Assembly (NCBI RefSeq): GCF_030651625.1
Contig: NZ_JAUSCF010000026.1
Span: 49,790 to 113,789, forward strand
Origin: Hydrogenophaga sp.
GTDB taxonomy: Bacteria > Pseudomonadota > Gammaproteobacteria > Burkholderiales > Burkholderiaceae_C
Direction: 5' to 3'
DNA length: 64,000 nucleotides
Positions 9,707 through 18,681 of the stretch are shown here, in pieces; position 1 is the stretch's first letter; the number at the start of each line of letters is the position of its first letter. Under the pieces are notes generated by a model. That model was not told the DNA's origin. It saw nothing but the letters and a program-made list of their open reading frames with translations, and made no database searches. A program made the position numbers and the translations under genes.

Positions 9707-9818
9707 GCGGAAGATGTTAATGCCCCGGCGCCACCGCAGGCCCCCACCCACCTCCCCCAGCGGGGGAGGGAGCCCGACAAGGCTCTCACATGAAGGGGTG
9801 GAACGCCAACCCCCTCGA

Positions 9819-9896
9819 AAGATAAGGTGGAACCGGCTCCGCCGGGCCACACGTATCGCCCCCCTTGGGGGGTGGCGCGAAGCGGCGCGGGGGGCT
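9819..9896 (-). repeat. Three-hairpin intergenic element, copy 6 (HDOD gene to queC)
   Basis: Minus-strand copy that begins at the stop codon of the HDOD gene. The C-run hairpin is CCCCCC-AA-GGGGGG. The outer arms GATACG and TTATC are partly mismatched, while the middle arms GTGG/CCAC and inner arms CCGGC/GCCGG are intact. This is one of the more decayed copies. Confidence 0.7.
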
Positions 9897-11145
9897 AATG
9901 AAGCCTTCCAGGCCGCGGCCGATCATGGTCGCGGCTGGTGGCGAGCATTCGGATGAGGGAGCGGTTGGCGTGTTCCAGGCTCAGGCCGTGCTCGTTGCAA
10001 ACGGAAGCCAGCCTGTGCAGTTCCCCGGGCTCTCCCTGCACGCGGGCCACTTCCAGCAGCGGGTGGTACGGGCCGTCATTGCGCAGTGCGGCGTCGTAGA
10101 CACGGCCTGACAGGGGCAGTTTGCCCAGCAACTCTGCCAGGGGATGGTGCATCAGGCGGTCGAGCTGAGCAAACAGGGCGGTGGTGTAGACCTCCGCGCG
10201 CAGGTTGTTTTCCGAGCCGTGTTCAAGCAGATGCTGCGCCTGTCGTGAACGCATGACCATGGCATAACGCACCGGGTGCAGATCGGGATCGGGGTCTTTG
10301 TCCTTGGGCATGTCTTGCAACCAGCGACCCAGGGCGATGAAGCCCAGCATCATCAAGGCGTGACGAAGCGAATCGATTTCGCGGCCCACGCCGTACGCGG
10401 CGGAATTGACAAGCATGAGGATGCGGTAGACCAGCACCGGGTCCTGACGCACCAGGCGCTCCAGGTGGTCGAGTGACGAATCTTCCGCGATGGCTTTCTG
10501 CACTTGCGCGATGACGCCGTTGTCGCAAGCCACGGGCTTGTGGCGGTGGGCGTGCAGCACGTCCTCGTCAGGCCAGCCCAGCAGGCCCCAGGCACCTGCT
10601 TCATCCAGGCAGTGACGGGCCAGCATCTGGCTGCCCACGCCGGCGTAGATCTGTCCAGCCACCACCGGGCTGGGCGCCCGGCGGGCAGCCTGCGGAATAC
10701 CGGCGGCAGCGCTGGACTGCAGGGCGGCCAGGGCGTCCTCAGCGTCCATGTCGAGCATGCCCCGCACATCCACCGTCAGCCGACCTGCGCTGCGATGCGC
10801 GCTCAAGGTGGTGCGACGAAGCAGTTTGTGGCCCTTGCGAGCAGCCACCGAAATATGCGCCAGTCGTTCGGCATCTTCAAACTGGCGCGCGGGCACCTCC
10901 AGCCAGGTGTTCTGCACGGGCTCGCATGCGAGCGCCTGGCGCAGCAGCCTGGGCGAGTCGACGGCGATGATGAGCACCGGTGCGCTCTCGGGCCAGTCGT
11001 CGCCGAGCGCCTGCATGAGGTGCGCGGCATCCACCGCCTCGGGTTGCAGCGCGCGCACTTCCAGGCGCACGGCTGCGAGCTGTCGGGCACGGTTCCACAC
11101 AGGCTGGTAGCCCATGGCCATGCTGTCGAGGACGGTGCGACTCAT
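9895..11145 (-). CDS. HDOD domain protein (YuxH-like)
   Basis: 416 residues in two parts. The N-terminal half begins [22 protein letters not shown] and resembles a degenerate EAL-like domain of the YuxH type, but has no recognisable EAL catalytic motif. The C-terminal half (about 205-400) is an HDOD domain, with [21 protein letters not shown] and [21 protein letters not shown] proteins are signalling adaptors related to HD phosphohydrolases but usually lacking the metal-binding residues. It ends beside flagellar genes on the same strand; flgL lies 31 nt upstream, so it may be co-transcribed. A role in motility or cyclic-di-GMP signalling is inference from this position. Confidence 0.75.
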   Translation of the reverse strand: MSRTVLDSMAMGYQPVWNRARQLAAVRLEVRALQPEAVDAAHLMQALGDDWPESAPVLIIAVDSPRLLRQALACEPVQNTWLEVPARQFEDAERLAHISVAARKGHKLLRRTTLSAHRSAGRLTVDVRGMLDMDAEDALAALQSSAAAGIPQAARRAPSPVVAGQIYAGVGSQMLARHCLDEAGAWGLLGWPDEDVLHAHRHKPVACDNGVIAQVQKAIAEDSSLDHLERLVRQDPVLVYRILMLVNSAAYGVGREIDSLRHALMMLGFIALGRWLQDMPKDKDPDPDLHPVRYAMVMRSRQAQHLLEHGSENNLRAEVYTTALFAQLDRLMHHPLAELLGKLPLSGRVYDAALRNDGPYHPLLEVARVQGEPGELHRLASVCNEHGLSLEHANRSLIRMLATSRDHDRPRPGRLH

Positions 11146-11176
11146 GGATGATTCAAGCGGAGAGCCTGTGCTGCGT

Positions 11177-12391
11177 TCAATTGATCACCTGGAACAGCGA
11201 CAGGCGCTGCACCTGCGCATACGACTTGAGGGCCGCTTCGAGGGCGAGCTGCTGGCTCTGGAAATCGGAGATACCTTTCACGAGGTCCAGGTCTTCGAGC
11301 CTTGATTGTTCGGTCTTGTAGTCCACCACGCGGTTTTCCATCAGGGTGTCGAGCGAGTCGGCGCGGTTGAGCCATTCGCCGGCGCGTCCACGCGCCAGCA
11401 GCACGCGGTCGTGCCCGGCGTCGAGCTCGGTCAGGGCACGCGCCATTTCGGTGGTCTGCAGGGCGCCGCGGTTGGGGCTGGTGTCTCGCAGCGCATTGAT
11501 GGCGTTCTGCACCACGCTGAAGATGTCGGTGGGTGTGCTGGGCGCGATTTCAACCGTGTCGCCGGCAGCGGGCCGACCGCTGAGCTGCAACGACAGCCCG
11601 TCGAACTGCACCGTGCGGCCAGCGACATAGGGCACGTCGGTCAGCCCGGCCATGGGAGTGTTCGTGGTGACGTTGACCACAGTGAACTGCATTTCACCGG
11701 CCACGTCAGCAAAGTCGATGCGGTAATCGTTGCCCGTGAGCAAGGCAGGGTCGGTCACGGTGCCCACGCTGGCGCTCACACCGCCGGTGTTGCCGGTGCC
11801 CAGGCTGGTGGTGAAGGCGCCGTTGCCACCCGGCACGCTCATCCAGATGGCGTGGCCATCCAGCGACTGAGGCAGCGAAGCGGCGCCTGCTGCGGTCTGT
11901 CCACGCAGGCCGTCAAACTGCACGCCAGCACCAGTGGGGGTGTAGAGGTCGACAAACGGGATGGACGAGCCCCCCAGGCCGCCAAACAGGGTGCGCCCGG
12001 CATTGTCCTTGCGGTTGGCCACATCGATCAGCTGCTCGCGCAGGCCTTCGAGCTGACGCGCCACGTCTTCGCGTTCGCTGGCACTGAACGTGCCGTTGCC
12101 AGCGGTGATGAAGAGATCGCGCACGCGCTGGATCAGTTCGCCCGATTCGGCCAGGCCACTTTCGGCCTGCTGCAGGCTGGTGCGTGAGGCTTCGAGCGCG
12201 CGCAGGTCGGACTCGACGCGGGTGCGGCGGTTCTGCGCGGTCTCTGACAGCGTGGCGGCCACCGGGTCGTCGCTGGGCTTGAGCACACGCTTGCCCGTGG
12301 CCAGGCGCTCCTGCTGGGTGGCGAGTTCGGCCTGCCGGCGCGCCAGCAGGGCAATGGTGTTGTCGTAGCTGTTGGCGGTGGCGACTCTCAT
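11177..12391 (-). CDS. flgL: Flagellar hook-filament junction protein FlgL (HAP3)
   Basis: 404 residues; FlgL joins the hook-associated protein FlgK to the flagellin filament. The N-terminal flagellin-like coil begins MRVATANSYDNTIALL and continues QQERLATGKRVLKPSDDPVA. The C-terminal coil closes with LEAALKSYAQVQRLSLFQVIN, as in flagellin family members. The central part (about 130-290) is the variable exposed domain. Start at ATG 12391 with GAGGAAATGCC just upstream. The gene lies downstream of flgK, with a repeat element in the gap. Confidence 0.95.
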   Translation of the reverse strand: MRVATANSYDNTIALLARRQAELATQQERLATGKRVLKPSDDPVAATLSETAQNRRTRVESDLRALEASRTSLQQAESGLAESGELIQRVRDLFITAGNGTFSASEREDVARQLEGLREQLIDVANRKDNAGRTLFGGLGGSSIPFVDLYTPTGAGVQFDGLRGQTAAGAASLPQSLDGHAIWMSVPGGNGAFTTSLGTGNTGGVSASVGTVTDPALLTGNDYRIDFADVAGEMQFTVVNVTTNTPMAGLTDVPYVAGRTVQFDGLSLQLSGRPAAGDTVEIAPSTPTDIFSVVQNAINALRDTSPNRGALQTTEMARALTELDAGHDRVLLARGRAGEWLNRADSLDTLMENRVVDYKTEQSRLEDLDLVKGISDFQSQQLALEAALKSYAQVQRLSLFQVIN

Positions 12392-12461
12392 GGCATTTCC
12401 TCAATCTCTCAGATGGCGGACAGTCGAAGCGCGGCGCAAGGGGAGGTGTTCCGCACCCTGT

Positions 12462-12567
12462 CCAGGGGCATCGAGGGTCCGGCTACGCCGGCCCAAGGTG
12501 CCGTCCCCCTCCAAGCCGAAGGCGCCAGAGAGGGAGAAGACGCGCAGCGGCGCAGGGGGGGGTGTCC
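12462..12567 (-). repeat. Three-hairpin intergenic element, copy 7, extended-loop subtype (flgK-flgL gap)
   Basis: Minus-strand copy of the second subtype. Here the middle hairpin does not have a 4-nt loop; its loop carries a nested GCGCCTTCGGC stem. It shares this design with the tandem array between fliF and fliG. The outer arms GGCACC and GATGCC pair with a wobble; the inner arms are CCGGC/GCCGG. Confidence 0.7.
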
Positions 12568-12572
12568 CATGA

Positions 12573-14462
12573 TCACCGGCCCACAGCCTGCAGCAGGCTG
12601 TCGAAGGTGCTCTGCGCCACCTGCAAAAATTTGGCCGAAGCCTGGTACGCCTGCTGGAACTGCAGCATGCGCGCGGCCTCTTCGTCCAGGTTCACGCCGG
12701 ACACATTGGTGCGTGCGGTCTCGGCGCCCTTGGCGATGTTGGCCGAGAACTCTGCAGCGAATCTGGCTCCCTGAACCTGGGTGCCCAGTTCGGAGAACAG
12801 GCTGATATAACCATCGGCCAGCGCAATACCTTCGAACGTGGGGCGATCGCGCATGGCAAGCACCCCTTTGGCGTTACCAGAATTCTGCGCCACAGAGCCG
12901 AGTGGTGCTGCGCTGACGGTGAAGCTGTCGCCGGCGGTGGGCGTGCCGCGCAGGGTCAGACTCCAGCCGTTGATCTCGATGGGCACGCCTGGGCTGAAGT
13001 TGTAGTTGACTGGCGGAACGGCGTCGTCGTTGAAGGTGCCGTCTGCCTGAAAAGTCAGCGTGACCGGCGTGGTGAGACTGGGCGAACCGGAGACCGCATA
13101 CAGGCCTTCGATGCTCAGGCCCGTGCTGTTCCCCATGCCGGGCACCACCTGCACCGGACTGGCGGCGGCCAGCCGGTCGGGCGAACCGATGGCGAGCTGG
13201 ATGTTGCGGGCCACGGCGGCGAAGGGGCGGATGACAAAGCGGTCGCCCACGTTGCCAGCGCCCGTCTGGCCAAAGGTCAGGCCGTCAATCACCGCAGGCA
13301 GGCTGGGCGGCGCGCCGGGTGGCACGATGGATGTTCCGTCGGACAGGCGAATGATGTTGACGCCACCGGCCTCGAAGCGGATTTCGTAGTCCGAGGCCAT
13401 CAGCGCGGTGGGGTCGCTCACGCTGGTGCTGATGGCGGCGTTGCCGGTGTTGGTGCTGGAGCCCTGCGCGGTGGCGTTGGCAGGTGGAACGAAAAAATCG
13501 GTACCGGGGTTGCCCTGCAGGTCCACCCCCAGGGTGTGCTGGCTGTTGACCGAGCTTGCGGTGGCCAGGGCAAGACGCCCAAGCTGGTTTTCCACCGCCG
13601 TGAGGTCCTGGTTCATGAAACGCACCAGACCCGCGAGCTCGCCGCCACCCAGGTTCGCGTCGGCGATCGGGGAGCTGATGCCGGCCTGGGTGAACAGCAC
13701 CTGTACGCGCGAGGGGTCGGCGCTGTCGCGGCCCACAGTCAGGCGCTGGGCGTTCTGGCCGAGCACCAAAGGCTGGCTGCCACCAACGAAAAGGTTGATG
13801 CTGCCGCCCTCGCCGGCCACGCTGCTGGTCTGCACGTACTGGTTGATCTCGCGCACCAGCTGGTCGCGCTGGTCGAACAGGTCGTTCGGCGTGTGGGTGC
13901 CGCCCTGGGTTTCGATGATGCGCTGGTTCACCTTGGCCAGGTCGCTGGCCAGCCGGTTGACCACGGCGGTCGCGCCTTCCACCTGCTGATAGGTGCTGTT
14001 GCGCAGGCTGTCGAGCTGCCCGGCGGTGTTGCGCAGCCGGCTGGTGAATTCTTCGGCGCGCGCAATGACCACCGTGCGCGCGGTGAGGTCGGACGGCGAC
14101 GAGCTCACATCGCCCCAGGCGTTGAGCATGCTGTTGAGGGCCGAGCCCAGACCGGCTTCGCCAAGGGGAAAAGCACTCTCCATCTGCTGCAGACGCGAAT
14201 AGCGGACCGCGTCGGCCGCCGCAATGGCCGAGGTGATCTGGGCTTCGCGCGTGAGGTAGGCGTCGTGCGAACGCTCCACCGTGGCGATGTTCACACCTTT
14301 GCCAAAGTACCCGTTGCCAAACTTCTGGTAACCCGCGGTCTCCAGTTGCACGTTCTGCCGCGAATAGCCGACCGTGTTGACGTTGGCGATGTTGTGACCA
14401 ATGACCTGCAACGCAGCCAGGTTGGTGGTGAGTGCGTTGGCGCCAATGTTCAGCGACGACAT
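12573..14462 (-). CDS. flgK: Flagellar hook-filament junction protein FlgK (HAP1)
   Basis: 629 residues; FlgK caps the hook and seats FlgL. It starts MSSLNIGANALTTNLAALQV and continues IGHNIANVNTVGYSRQNV, the flagellar rod/hook N-terminal motif. It ends with NLDEEAARMLQFQQAYQAS and VAQSTFDSLLQAVGR, the matching C-terminal coil. The central region (about 340-560) is variable and probably surface exposed. Length is within the range for betaproteobacterial FlgK. It follows flgJ on the minus strand, with one structured repeat in between. FlgN, encoded at 24217, is its expected export chaperone. Confidence 0.95.
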   Translation of the reverse strand: MSSLNIGANALTTNLAALQVIGHNIANVNTVGYSRQNVQLETAGYQKFGNGYFGKGVNIATVERSHDAYLTREAQITSAIAAADAVRYSRLQQMESAFPLGEAGLGSALNSMLNAWGDVSSSPSDLTARTVVIARAEEFTSRLRNTAGQLDSLRNSTYQQVEGATAVVNRLASDLAKVNQRIIETQGGTHTPNDLFDQRDQLVREINQYVQTSSVAGEGGSINLFVGGSQPLVLGQNAQRLTVGRDSADPSRVQVLFTQAGISSPIADANLGGGELAGLVRFMNQDLTAVENQLGRLALATASSVNSQHTLGVDLQGNPGTDFFVPPANATAQGSSTNTGNAAISTSVSDPTALMASDYEIRFEAGGVNIIRLSDGTSIVPPGAPPSLPAVIDGLTFGQTGAGNVGDRFVIRPFAAVARNIQLAIGSPDRLAAASPVQVVPGMGNSTGLSIEGLYAVSGSPSLTTPVTLTFQADGTFNDDAVPPVNYNFSPGVPIEINGWSLTLRGTPTAGDSFTVSAAPLGSVAQNSGNAKGVLAMRDRPTFEGIALADGYISLFSELGTQVQGARFAAEFSANIAKGAETARTNVSGVNLDEEAARMLQFQQAYQASAKFLQVAQSTFDSLLQAVGR

Positions 14463-14522
14463 GGGGACTCCTTGAATGGCACGGCAACGACCGAACGATC
14501 AGCCACCGCGAAGGGCCTCTGG

Positions 14523-14603
14523 TCCAGGAGCAACGCGGAACCGGCTTTGCCGGGCCGCAGGTGCTGCCCCCTGGAGGGGGTCGCGCGAAGTACGGCGGGG
14601 GTG
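14523..14603 (-). repeat. Three-hairpin intergenic element, copy 8 (flgJ-flgK gap)
   Basis: Minus-strand copy that begins 2 nt after the flgJ stop. The C-run hairpin is CCCCC-TCCA-GGGGG. The middle arms are GCGG/CCGC. The outer arm pair AGCACC/GTTGCT has one mismatch. Confidence 0.8.
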
Positions 14604-14604
14604 G

Positions 14605-15495
14605 TCATGCCTGTGCCCTCTGCAGATTCAGCGTCATGTTGATCGCCCGACTCAGCTTGGCCGCGTACTGCGGATCGGTCGCGTAACCGGCCTGCTGCAG
14701 GCCGGTGGCAAAGCCCTGCACCGAATCGAGCTGACCCATGACTTCGTTGTAGCGCGGGCTCTGACCAATCAGGCGGGCGTAGTCGCGGAACGAGTCGGCA
14801 TACGAGTCGTAGGCACGGAACTTGGCGGTCATCTTGCGAGGCTCGCCGTTGATGTACTCGGTGGTGGTGATCTCGGCCACTTTGCCCTTCCACCCACCTG
14901 TGGCCTTGATGCCGAACAGGTTGAACGAAGGCGAACCGTCGGCGTGTTTGATTTCGCTCCTGCCCCAGCCGGTTTCGTGCCCGGCCTGGCCGATCATGAA
15001 GCTGGCCGGGATGCCGGATTCGCGCGATACGGCCGCAGCAGCGTCGCTGTGCTGCTCCACAAAGCCGGCGGCGCGCGGCCCGCCGGTCTGGCGACCCACG
15101 GTGCTGGTGGGGCCGATGGCGGGCAGCGCTTCCCGGGCTTCAGCCGCGGTGGCGGGCTTGCCCTGCGTGGCGCCTGCGGTGATCTGGCGACTAAGCTGGC
15201 GCTCGATCGCTTCAGACAGACCGCCAGGCAGGCCCGAGAGCTGCACCGCCATCTGCTGGTCCAGCAAATCGGTGCCCAGGTCGCTGCCGGTACCCTCCAT
15301 CAGACCCGACTTCTGCGTGGCCTCGCGCATGCTCTTGATCAGTTCGCGCATGAACAGCGACTCGAACTGCTTCGCCGCTTCTTTCAGCGCCGCCTTGTCG
15401 CCCTTTTCGTCCGCAGCACCGCTGCGGTACTTCAAGGCATTCAGCGCATTCGGGTCAATCGCCAGACCCTGAGGAGACAAAGAAGATGCGTTCAC
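14605..15495 (-). CDS. flgJ: Flagellar rod assembly protein and peptidoglycan hydrolase FlgJ
   Basis: 296 residues with the two-domain FlgJ plan. The N-terminal rod-scaffold domain (about 25-115) includes LKEAAKQFESLFMRELIKSM and GSDLGTDLLDQQMAVQLSG. The C-terminal glucosaminidase-type domain (about 150-290) includes ESGIPASFMIGQAGHETGWG, whose Glu is the probable catalytic acid, and NLFGIKATGGWKGK. It acts in the periplasm, capping the growing rod and opening peptidoglycan for it. Both domains look complete, so this is the dual-function gamma/betaproteobacterial type. Confidence 0.95.
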   Translation of the reverse strand: MNASSLSPQGLAIDPNALNALKYRSGAADEKGDKAALKEAAKQFESLFMRELIKSMREATQKSGLMEGTGSDLGTDLLDQQMAVQLSGLPGGLSEAIERQLSRQITAGATQGKPATAAEAREALPAIGPTSTVGRQTGGPRAAGFVEQHSDAAAAVSRESGIPASFMIGQAGHETGWGRSEIKHADGSPSFNLFGIKATGGWKGKVAEITTTEYINGEPRKMTAKFRAYDSYADSFRDYARLIGQSPRYNEVMGQLDSVQGFATGLQQAGYATDPQYAAKLSRAINMTLNLQRAQA

Positions 15496-15615
15496 ATCAA
15501 CCTCCCTGGTGGTGCCCCGATCAGGCTCTGGCGGCGAGCGAAAGCGCTGGTCCGCAAGAGGCCATCAGAAGGGCAACGAAGCCCGCAGGGCGAGAGCAAC
15601 CGGACCAAATAAGAA

Positions 15616-15734
15616 GTCTCCGGCGCGAAGGGCTCCCTTCCAGAAACACCGCGGAAACGGCTCAGCCGGGCCGCTGGTGTTGCCCCCTTGAGGGGGGATG
15701 CGGCTACGCGAAGCGAGCAAGCAACGGGGGTGTG
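15616..15734 (-). repeat. Three-hairpin intergenic element, copy 9 (flgI-flgJ gap)
   Basis: Minus-strand copy just after the flgI stop. The outer arms are AACACC/GGTGTT and the middle arms GCGG/CCGC, both fully paired and different from most other copies. The C-run hairpin CCCCTCAAGGGGG and a trailer with CTTCGCGCCGGAG are present. Confidence 0.8.
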
Positions 15735-15739
15735 CCAAG

Positions 15740-16936
15740 TCATATGACTTCCAGTTCGGCATTCATGGCACCAGCGGCCTTGATGGCCTGGAGAATGGCC
15801 AGAAGGTCTTGTGGTGTGGCGCCCAGACCGTTGAGCATGCGCACCAGATCGGCCAGCTTGGGGGCGGCGTCCATCTGCACCAGCGCGCCGGCCTGCTGGC
15901 TGATTTCAATGCTGGCTTTCTCGGTCACCACGGTCTCGCCCCGGGCCAGCGGATTGGGCTGGCTGATGACCGGGGTGGAACCGATGCTCACCGACAGGTT
16001 GCCGTGCGCCACCGCCACCGGGCTGAGGGTGACGGCCTGGTTCATGACAATGGATCCGGTGCGGGTGTTGATGATGACCTTGGCCACCGGAATGCTTGCC
16101 TCCAGTGGAATTTCCTCGACCTGGGCAAGAAAGCCCACGCGGTCGTGGCTGTTGACCGGGGCACGCAGGCGCACCACGCGCCCATCCACCGCCTGCGCCA
16201 CGCCCGGTCCCATGCGGGTATTGATGGCTTCGGCCACACGGCGGGCGGTCTGGAAATCGAAGGCATTGAGACCCAGGTCGATCGTTTCGCCCAGGGCGAA
16301 GTCGGTTTCCACTGTGCGCTCCACCTGTGCACCTGCCGGAATGCGGCCGGCGCTCAGGTGGTTGATCTGCACCTTGCTGCCGCCCGCGGAAGCACCGGCA
16401 CCGCCCACCAGCAGGTTGCCCTGGGCCAGCGCGTAGATCTCGCCGTCCGGGCCCTTGAGCGGGGTGCTGATGAGGGTGCCGCCGCGCAGCGACTTGGCGT
16501 TGCCCATGGACGACACGGTCACATCGATCATCTGGCCCGGCTGGGCAAAGGCGGGCAGTTGGGCTGTGACCAGCACGGCGGCCACATTCTTGAGCTGCAC
16601 CTTGGCGTCGGCAGGCAGGTTCAAACCCAGCTGCTGCAGGTAGTTGTTCATGCCCTGCGAGGTGTAAGGCATCTGGGTGGTCTGGTCCCCCGTGCCATCC
16701 AGCCCCACCACCAGCCCAAAGCCGGTGAGCTGGTTGGTGCGCACGCCCTGCACCGCCGCCACTTCCTTGATGCGCATGGTTTGCGCTTCGGCAGGCTTGG
16801 GCCAGGCCAGCACACCGATGACAGCCAGCACCACCAGCCAGCCGCCCAGGCAGATGCGCATCAAGGCACGGCTGTGCTCGCTGGAGGCAGATGCGGACGG
16901 GTGGAGCGGGACGTTCATGGCAATCATCTCGGGCAT
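15740..16936 (-). CDS. flgI: Flagellar P-ring protein FlgI
   Basis: 398 residues; FlgI forms the periplasmic P ring, the bushing of the rod in peptidoglycan. After an unusually long basic leader (about 26 residues) comes a hydrophobic signal segment ending AEA before QTMRIKEVAAVQGVR. The family motifs NQLTGFGLVVGLDGTGDQT and YTSQGMNNYLQQLG follow. It ends LVRMLNGLGATPQDLLAILQAIKAAGAMNAELEVI in two recognisable stretches. The start at 16936 is supported by GGAGG about 10 nt upstream; inner Met codons could shorten the leader. It needs FlgA (22921) for assembly. Confidence 0.95.
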   Translation of the reverse strand: MPEMIAMNVPLHPSASASSEHSRALMRICLGGWLVVLAVIGVLAWPKPAEAQTMRIKEVAAVQGVRTNQLTGFGLVVGLDGTGDQTTQMPYTSQGMNNYLQQLGLNLPADAKVQLKNVAAVLVTAQLPAFAQPGQMIDVTVSSMGNAKSLRGGTLISTPLKGPDGEIYALAQGNLLVGGAGASAGGSKVQINHLSAGRIPAGAQVERTVETDFALGETIDLGLNAFDFQTARRVAEAINTRMGPGVAQAVDGRVVRLRAPVNSHDRVGFLAQVEEIPLEASIPVAKVIINTRTGSIVMNQAVTLSPVAVAHGNLSVSIGSTPVISQPNPLARGETVVTEKASIEISQQAGALVQMDAAPKLADLVRMLNGLGATPQDLLAILQAIKAAGAMNAELEVI

Positions 16937-16964
16937 GGAAAGAGTCCCTCCATGCTAGGCCGAC

Positions 16965-17669
16965 TCAGAATGGCATAACGTTCAAAAAGAACCGTCCCAA
17001 CCAGCCAATTGAAAGCGCTTCGTCGATCTGGCCGCGTCCTTTGGACTCGATGCGGGCATTGGCCACCTGGGCAGAAGCCACAACGTTGCCCGGCCGGATG
17101 TGGCGCGGATCGACGGTGCCGGAAAAGCGCAGCACGTCCACGTTGTTGTTCACGCCGATCTGTTTGTCGCCCACCACCACCAGATGGCCGTTGGGCAGCA
17201 CTTCCTGAACAGTGGCGGTGATCACGCCCGAGAAGGTGTTGGCGTTTTCGGTGCCGCCCTTGCCTCCGAACTCGGTGGACGACTCGCCGGCCAGCTTGAG
17301 GTTGTCTGCCTTGAGCAGGTCCTTGGGTCGCACAAAGGGAATCGCCGTGACGCTGCCGCCCGCACTGCCGGCGCGGTCAACGTTGGACGACGAGCTCTGG
17401 GAGGCCGAGACTTTCTCGGTGATCTGGATGGTCACGGTGTCGCCCGGCATGCGGGCACGCGGGTCTTCAAACGCGGGCCGGTAGCTGGCGGCCTGGAACA
17501 GGCTGCCGCCGCGCGGGACGGTGCGTACCACCTGGGGGTAGGTCACGGGCTTGACCTCGACCAGTTCGACCGGCTTGGTCGCACAGCCGGCGAGCAGAGC
17601 GGCGAGGCCCAGCACGGCGGCGCTCAGCAAGGTGCTGCCGCGCTGAAGGAGAAAGGTGGCTTGAGACAT
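16965..17669 (-). CDS. flgH: Flagellar L-ring lipoprotein FlgH
   Basis: 234 residues; FlgH forms the outer-membrane L ring. A lipobox LLAGC places the lipidated Cys at residue 29. The body has RMPGDTVTIQITEKVSASQSS, SSTEFGGKGGTENANTFSG and NGHLVVVGDKQIGVNN, all typical, and it ends GWLGRFFLNVMPF. It lies 28 nt upstream of flgI and is probably co-transcribed with it. No structured repeat separates flgG, flgH and flgI. Confidence 0.95.
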   Translation of the reverse strand: MSQATFLLQRGSTLLSAAVLGLAALLAGCATKPVELVEVKPVTYPQVVRTVPRGGSLFQAASYRPAFEDPRARMPGDTVTIQITEKVSASQSSSSNVDRAGSAGGSVTAIPFVRPKDLLKADNLKLAGESSTEFGGKGGTENANTFSGVITATVQEVLPNGHLVVVGDKQIGVNNNVDVLRFSGTVDPRHIRPGNVVASAQVANARIESKGRGQIDEALSIGWLGRFFLNVMPF

Positions 17670-17718
17670 GGTGGGCTCTCAGAAGGAAGAAAACAGCAAA
17701 TCGGCGATCAGATCGGGA

Positions 17719-18501
17719 TCAAATCTGACTCAGCCGCTGCAGCATCTGGTCGGAGGTCTGGATGGCTTTGGAATTCATCTCGTAGGCGCGCTGGGTCTGG
17801 ATCATCGTGACGAGCTCCTGCACCACGTTGACGTTGGAGGTCTCCACGTAGCCCTGCATCAGGTTGCCCAGGCCGCCGGCACCAGGCGCACCGTTGACGG
17901 GGCCGCCGGACGCCACCGATTCGGCGTACAGGTTCTGGCCCAGCGGCTCCAGGCCGGCCGGATTCACAAAGCCGGCGAGTTCGATGTTGCCCACCTGCTG
18001 CGGCGCCGCGTTGCCGGGCACCTTCACGGTGACCACGCCATCGCCTGAAATGGTGATGCTCTGCGCTTCGGCGGGAATGACGATGTCACCGGCGATGGGC
18101 AGGCCACCAGCGGTGACCATGCGCCCCTGCTGATCGAGCTGCATGCTGCCGTCGCGGGTGTAGCCGATGGTGCCGTCGGGCATGTTGACCTGCAGGAACC
18201 CGTTGCCGTTGATGGCCAGATCGAGCTGGTTGCCCGACTGCTGCAGGCTGCCCTGGGTGTGCGACCGCGAGGTGGCCACGGTGCGCACGCCCAGGCCGAT
18301 CTGAAGGCCGGTGGGCAAGGTGTTCTGCTCGTCGGCGGCCGCACCCACCTGGCGCAGGTTCTGGTACATGAGGTCCTCGAACACGGCGGTGCCCCGCTTG
18401 AAGCCGTTCGTGGACACGTTGGCCATGTTGTTGGAAATCACGTCCAGCTGGGTCTGCTGGGCCTGCATGCCGGTCTTGGAAATCATCAACGAGTTGATCA
18501 T
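17719..18501 (-). CDS. flgG: Flagellar distal rod protein FlgG
   Basis: 260 residues, the standard length for the distal rod. It starts [19 protein letters not shown] with the [14 protein letters not shown] rod motif. It ends [19 protein letters not shown] then [15 protein letters not shown]. The central fold shared by FlgE, FlgF and FlgG is present ([19 protein letters not shown]). It is exported by the flagellar type III apparatus without a cleaved signal. Confidence 0.96.
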   Translation of the reverse strand: MINSLMISKTGMQAQQTQLDVISNNMANVSTNGFKRGTAVFEDLMYQNLRQVGAAADEQNTLPTGLQIGLGVRTVATSRSHTQGSLQQSGNQLDLAINGNGFLQVNMPDGTIGYTRDGSMQLDQQGRMVTAGGLPIAGDIVIPAEAQSITISGDGVVTVKVPGNAAPQQVGNIELAGFVNPAGLEPLGQNLYAESVASGGPVNGAPGAGGLGNLMQGYVETSNVNVVQELVTMIQTQRAYEMNSKAIQTSDQMLQRLSQI

Positions 18502-18532
18502 GGTGCTTGCTCCTAATTCAGTTACGGCTTGG

Positions 18533-18619
18533 TCCAGAGATACCGAGGAACTGGCTTTGCCAGGCCTCTGGTATCGCCCCCCTTCCAGGGGGGAGGCACC
18601 GAAGGTGACGCGGGGGGTG
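18533..18619 (-). repeat. Three-hairpin intergenic element, copy 10 (flgF-flgG gap)
   Basis: Minus-strand copy with outer arms GATACC/GGTATC, middle arms GAGG/CCTC and inner arms CTGGC/GCCAG. The inner pair replaces C-G with T-A on both sides of the usual CCGGC/GCCGG, a compensated change inside the innermost stem. The C-run hairpin is CCCCC-TGGAA-GGGGG. Confidence 0.85.
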
Positions 18620-18627
18620 GTTCATTG

Positions 18628-18675
18628 ATCGCCCCCCTTCCAGGGGGGTGACGCCGAAGGCGGGGCGGGGGGTGT
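18628..18675 (-). repeat. Partial three-hairpin element (flgF-flgG gap)
   Basis: Only the first GC box and the C-run hairpin are present, directly after the flgF stop; the long third hairpin is missing. It shows that the modules can exist separately. Confidence 0.7.
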
Positions 18676-18681
18676 TCATGT

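Noticed and set aside
9707..9818. Possible preQ1 riboswitch upstream of queC
   Set aside because: No compact A-rich tail and pseudoknot pattern could be seen; the DNA here is GC-rich repeat-like sequence.
13285..14487. Long open frame opposite flgK, and similar long antisense frames in gspE, flgI, fliC and fliM
   Set aside because: High GC leaves antisense frames open. These have Arg/Pro/His-rich composition, no family motifs and lie fully over strongly supported genes.
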